Program-made: the position numbers and the translations under genes
Source of the DNA: Mytilisepta virgata
Taxonomy: Eukaryota > Mollusca > Bivalvia > Mytilida > Mytilidae
Direction of reading: 5' to 3'
DNA length: 64,000 nucleotides
Assembly (NCBI GenBank): GCA_028015205.1
Contig: CM051520.1
Span: 37,191,528 to 37,255,527 of the forward strand
Shown: piece by piece, positions 59,246-64,000 of the stretch
Layout of the letters: every line of letters starts with the position of its first letter
How positions within the stretch are numbered: position 1 is the stretch's first letter
The notes under the pieces: generated by a model
What the model was told of the DNA's origin: nothing
Seen by the model: only the letters and a program-made list of their open reading frames with translations
Database searches by the model: none

Positions 59246-60483
59246 TTTTTTTTAATCTTTATTTCATAAAACATATCAAAGTTTCACAAATGTTTATAAT
59301 ATATATGTTTACATATCACATTTAGCTTATTTTACAATGTCTTGGTTATTCAACTTAATTATATATAAGAAGGGTCACATTGTGCTTAAACTTTTATTTA
59401 CATACAAAAAAGTAAAACTTCATTAGACTCTAAAACAATTGGATTATATTCTAAGAATCCTTTGTAAAAGCATGCAAGTCGTTTTTTTCATTTTATAGTG
59501 AGTATAAAAATACATTACATAGTGCTTAACTGTGTACTTGAATAACTTAATCACATCCATATTTAGTACATTATTCTTTACCATTTGTCGTCTCTTCATT
59601 ATACACAACCTTGCTATAGATAAAATAAAATTAACAAACTGTGTATTTACACTTTTTTTACTTTCTTGCAGACCTAACAAAAATAATCTTTTGTAGCCTA
59701 GATTTTGTAAGATATGAACTTCTGACTTAGCAAATAGTTCACAAAGTATTTCATAAATATATTTATGAAATGTTTGCAATGACCTACACAACAGAAATAG
59801 GTGAATTATATCTTCGTGTTCAAGTAGGCAACTACAACATAAATCATTATCTATTAAATTCATTTTACACAGTTTCATGTTGGTAAAAATCCTATTGTGC
59901 AAAATTTTAAAATCTATATCAACACAATCGGGGGGCTTAATACTTCTATGCAAACTTTGCCACAATAATTTAAAATCTTGTTATCTTATTTGAAAACTGT
60001 CCTGCCTAAAGTCATAACTCTGAGCTTTAACAAAACATTTTCCCAACAAAACATTATAAAAATCTTTTGTTTTATATACTAAAAAATCTTTTACTTTACT
60101 ATGAAACTGTAAGTCACAACAAATACATTTATCGTCATCAATTTGCAAACTTTCATTCTCAATAACTTGTTTCCAAGATTCTGGAAGAGATGATAACAAA
60201 GAACAATACTGTTTATAAAGCCAACTACGATTAATGTCTGGTTGGTTTTCTTTTACAATGTCCAAAATGGCTTGAAATGGTAGAAAGCCTGGGACAACTG
60301 TATATGCTATATCCTTTAATTTTACAATTCCAGCCAAAATAAAGGGTTGCCACACATCAATTTTGTCATGCAAACGTAACAGAAAATTACCAAACAAGGG
60401 TTGATTAAATATATCCATATTTCTGAATTCAATGTGTATATTAGATCTAATAAACTGCCATGCTTCTACCATTTCTTGATAAA
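59246..60483 (-). mobile_element. Tx1-like LINE 2, 3' segment
   Basis: The minus-strand frame from 60483 to 59444 is open except for one TAA at 59981-59983. It encodes YQEMVEAWQFIRSNI, PFILAGIVKLKDIAYTVVPG and a C-terminal Cys-His motif CCSCLLEHEDIIHLFLLC. These align with LINE 1 (FYKEMLNAFYELKSN, SFIAAGITQIKDICYEVIPG), but the match is only partial, so the two are distinct families. The 3' UTR ends GAAATAAAGATT and 8 A, joined to tRNA-Lys. It is less decayed than LINE 1. Confidence 0.9.
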
Positions 60484-61944
60484 CAAGAGGCTCACCAGAG
60501 CCTGTATCGCTCACATGGAGTCTGGTTTCATTGGACAATCAACTATTTGACCAAGTTTGTTGCAATTGGTTCAATTGTTCAGGGAAAATTTGTTGAAGAT
60601 TTATTTTTCATAAGGTATAATGTTAAAATATGTTCCCTGATGGTGGTAGTCCGGGCAGGAAGTTGATAAAATTGACCAGGAATAAGGGTGAACCTTAAAT
60701 AAATGTAACAGAACCCGACCTTAAATTACACAAACCAATAACTTCTAAATGGGTTTTGGTATTTCCTTTAAAATTTCAGGGTATGTAGATCTCAAGATGG
60801 CAAACATTTTTCAAATTTACATTTCACTTCTATCTCAAATAGTTTTGGAGATAAATGACGAAAAATGTTAAATTTTGAAAATTTGACAAAAAAAGGGCAG
60901 TAACTCCTAAATTGGTTTTGGGATTACCTTCAAAATTTCAGGGTAGGTAGATCTTGTCATGCTGATCAATTTTATCCCATGTCAGATTTTTGATATCTGT
61001 AACGGTTTTTAAGTTATAAGCCAAAACAACACATGCACCCCTATATTCTATTTTTAGCTACGACAGCCATGTTTTATGTCAGATCAAAAAAAATTGAGGA
61101 TTGTTTGTAGAGGACATGTCATAAATCATTCCAGATAAGTTTCAAACCAATCAGCCCAGCGGTTTCAGAGGAGACGATTTTTGAATGAAAAAAGTTTGAC
61201 AAAAAAGGGTAACAACTCCTAAATGGGTTTTGGGATTTCCTTTAAAATTTCAGGGTAGGAAGATCTCAACATGGCAAACATTTTTAAAATTTACATTTCA
61301 CTTCTATCTCAAATAGTTTTGGAGATAAATGACGAAAAATGGTAAAATTTTGAAAATTTGACGAAAAAAGGGCAATAAATCCTAAATGGGTTTTGGAATT
61401 TCCTTCAAAATTTCAGGGTAGGTAGATCTTGTCATGCTGATCAATTTTACCCCATGTCAGATTTTCGATATCTGTAACGGTTTTTGAGTTATTAGCAAAA
61501 AACAGCAATTTACCCCCTATGTTCTATTTTTAGCAACAGTGGCCATGTTTTTCATCGGATCAATATAAAATGAGGATCGTTTGTAGAGGACATGTCATAT
61601 ATCATTCCTATGAAGCCTCGATCCAATCTGCCCAGCCGTTTCATAGTAGAAGATTTTTGAAAATCAGCCAATCAGAAACGAGAATTGCCTCTGGTGGCCA
61701 TGTTTCTTGACCAATCAGAACTAAATGAGGAAAGTTTGTTGAGGACCTTCCATACACCACTCATGCAAAGTTTGGTTGGAATTGGCCAAATAGTTTCTGA
61801 GGAGAAGATGTTTGAATGAAAAGCTAACGACGGACGGACGCCGGACGACGGACGCCGGACGAACGCCGGACGACGGACGACGGACGGACGACGGACGCCA
61901 AGCGATGGCAAAAGCTCACCCTGGCAATAGCCAGGTGAGCTAAA
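60484..61944 (+). mobile_element. Family A repeat, copy 9, inside LINE 2
   Basis: CAAGAGGCTCACCAGAGCC ... CACCCTGGCAATAGCCAGG, then TGAGCTAAA. A long GACGGACG/CCGGACGACGG microsatellite lies at 61828-61900. Internal units of about 300 bp repeat CCCTGAAATTTT-type phrases and CATTTCACTTCTATCTC. Removing it plus one AA joins LINE 2 codons HLPL to YQEMVEAW. It belongs to the same subfamily as copies 8 and 10. Confidence 0.9.
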
Positions 61945-62046
61945 AAGGGGCAGATGTTGTATACTTCTTTGATCAAGTGACATGAAAAATACTTCTATAT
62001 CTAAATGCAATTGATACACATTTCTTAAAAAATACTTCATAGTGTT
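61945..62046 (-). mobile_element. Tx1-like LINE 2, 98-bp island between two inserts
   Basis: Minus-strand codons NTMKYFLRNVYQLHLDIEVF then FMSLDQRSIQHLPL. They continue the frame of the segment at 63647-64000 on one side and that of 59246-60483 on the other, proving that both family A copies landed in one LINE. Confidence 0.9.
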
Positions 62047-63644
62047 TTTAGCTCACCTGGCCAAAGGCCATGTGAGGTTTTGCTATCACTTTTCGTCCGT
62101 CGTCCGTCCGTCCGTCCGTCCGTCCGTCGTAAACTTTTCATTCAAACATCTTCTCCTCAGAAACCATGTGGCCAATTGCAACCAAACTTTGCATGAGTGG
62201 TGTATGGAAGGTCCTCAACAAAGTTTCCTCATTTAGTTCTGATTGTTCAAGAAACATGGCCACCAGAAGCAATTCTTGTTTCTGATTGGCTGATTTTCAA
62301 AAATCTTCTCTGAAACGGCTGGGCAGATTGGATCGAGGCTTCATAGGAATGATATATGACATGTCCTTCACAAACGATCCTCATTTTATATTGATCCGAT
62401 GAAAAACATGGCCGCTGTTGCTAAAAATAGAACATAGGCGTAAATTGCTGTTTTTTGCATATAACTCAAAAACCGTTACAGATATCGAAAATCTGACTGG
62501 GGTAAAATTGATCAGCATGACAAGATCTACCTACCCTGAAATTTTGAAGGAAATTCGAAAACCCATTTAGGAGTTATTGCCCTTTTTTTGTCAAATTTTA
62601 AAAATTTTAACATTTTTTGTCATTTATCTCCAAAACTATTTGAGAAAGAAGTGAAATTTAAATTTGAAAAATGTTTGCCATGTTGAGATCCACCTACCAT
62701 GAAATTTTAAAGGAAATCCCAAAACCGATTTAGGAGTGGTTGCCCTTTTTTTGTCAAATTTTCAAAATTTTTTAATTCAAAAATCTTCTCCTCTGAAACC
62801 GCTCGGCCGATTGGTTTGAAACTTAATAGGAATGATCTATGACATGTCCTCTACAAACGATCCTCCATTTATTTTGATCTGACATAAAACATGGCTGTCG
62901 TAGCTAAAAATATAATATAGGGGTGCATGTGTTGTTTTTGGCTTATAACTTAAAAACGGTTACAGATATCAAAAATCTGACATGGGGTAAAATTGATCAG
63001 CATGACAAGATCTACCTAACCTGAGATTTTGAAAGACATGCTAAAACCCATTTAGGAGTTATTGCCCTTTTTTCGTCAAATTTTGAAAATTTAACATTTT
63101 TCGTCATTTATCCCCAAAACTATTTGAGATAGAAGTGATATGTAAATTTGAAAAATGTTTGCCATGTTGAGATCTACATACCCCTGAAATTTTAAAGGAA
63201 ATCCCAAAACCCATTTAGGAGTTATTGCCCTTTTTTTGTCAAATTTTCAAAATTTTAACATTTTTGCATTTATCTCCAAAATTGTTTGAGATAGAAGTGA
63301 AATGTAAATTGAAAAATGTTTGCCATGTTGAGATCTACCTACCCTGAAATTTTGAAGGGAATCCCAAATTCTATTTAGGAGTTATTGGTTTGTGTAATTT
63401 GAGGTCGGGTTCTGTTACATTTATTTAAGGTTCACCCTTATTCCTGGTCAATATTATCAACTTCCTGCCAGGACTACCACCATCAGGGAACGTATTTTAA
63501 CATTAAACCTTATGAAAAATAAATCTTCAACAAATTTTCCCTGAACAATTGAACCAATTGCAACAAACTTGGTCAAATAGTTGATTAATTGTCCAATGAA
63601 AACCAGACTCCAGGTGAGCGATACAGGCTCTGGTGAGCCTCTTG
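62047..63644 (-). mobile_element. Family A repeat, copy 10, inside LINE 2, opposite orientation
   Basis: The minus strand reads CAAGAGGCTCACCAGAGCC ... GGCCAGGTGAGCTAAA. The (CGTC)n run at 62096-62130 contains five CGTC units in a row. It is flanked by AA copies (TT on the plus strand at 62045-62046 and 63645-63646). Removal joins the LINE codons CKALW to NTMKYF. With copy 9 it forms a large imperfect inverted repeat across the 98-bp LINE island. Confidence 0.9.
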
Positions 63645-63646
63645 TT

Positions 63647-64000
63647 CCATAATGCTTTACAGTCAGGATTAAAAAACTTTCCAAAAAATTTCAATCTAAA
63701 AGATAATAATTTTAAATATATATCAGGCACATTAATTCCACCATCATATTTATTTCCAATCACTGTTTTATACTGAATAAGATGGGATCCAGATGACCAC
63801 AAAAAATCAATACAAATATTCTCAATATCATCCATTGCCCATTTTGGTACTGAAGTAACTGCAATGGTGTACCATAACCGAGACATAAGCAAAGATGTAA
63901 TAACTGTTGCTCTCCAAAATATCGACAATTGTCTCTGTCTCCATAAACATAAAACAGATTTATTTTTTTTTAACCTTTTCTCTCCAATTTTTTATTTCGC
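63647..64000 (-). mobile_element. Tx1-like LINE 2, segment at the window edge
   Basis: Minus-strand open frame: SIFWRATVITSLLMSRLWYT, then PKWAMDDIENICIDFLWSSG and KYDGGINVPDIYLKLLSFRL, the region just C-terminal to the RT in Tx1/L1-type ORF2 (matching WSKRELTLPGRVTVLTSLIM in LINE 1). It runs off the right edge; the RT core, endonuclease and ORF1 would lie beyond 64000. Confidence 0.9.

Overview
This is an AT-rich animal nuclear window, most likely from a bivalve mollusc of the Mytilus type. That attribution is an inference from the dense hairpin-ended repeats of a style familiar in bivalves; no species-diagnostic gene was seen. Host coding sequence is sparse. Two spliced protein genes lie on the minus strand in the left two thirds. 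One is an ADF/cofilin gene (exon 1 at 16442-16749, exon 2 at 4708-4861, one 11.6 kb intron). The other is a CCDC86/Cgr1-family nucleolar gene (exons at 39972-40072, 27868-27997, 24141-24215 and 23265-23330). Both were assembled from consensus GT/AG junctions that keep the reading frame and join recognisable domains. Nearly all other short open frames are repeats or chance.

From 1 to 46 kb, introns and intergenic DNA are filled with repeats: about ten copies of one family with hairpin ends and internal modules (family A here), at least five other families of similar build (B, C, E, F, G), degenerate LINE remnants, and terminal-inverted-repeat MITEs. The MITEs with clear target duplications are a MULE-like element (9-bp TSD), two Harbinger-like elements (TAA/TTA), a Tc1-like element (TA), and a perfect 48-bp-arm foldback bounded by TTAA.

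From 49 to 64 kb there is a duplicated tRNA unit. Each copy carries an intact tRNA-His(GTG) on the plus strand and, about 455 bp away on the minus strand, a tRNA-Lys(CTT) gene cut in the D arm. In both copies a different Tx1-like non-LTR retrotransposon is joined by its poly(A) tail to exactly the same tRNA-Lys nucleotide. The first LINE (58510 down to 49843) is complete in layout (ORF1 with zinc knuckles, endonuclease, reverse transcriptase, C-terminal Cys-His motif) but frameshifted, and is split by a Tc1 transposon and a family A element. The second LINE (from the window's right edge down to 59246) is less decayed and is split by two opposed family A elements.

Removing each of the four inserts restores the LINE reading frame. 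This dates the inserts after the LINEs, and it fixes the family A ends at CAAGAGG...GAGCTAAA with an AA dinucleotide target, which suggests Helentron-type (HINE/DINE-1-like) elements. The strongest candidate for something new is the pair of diverged LINEs sharing one tRNA-Lys target site.
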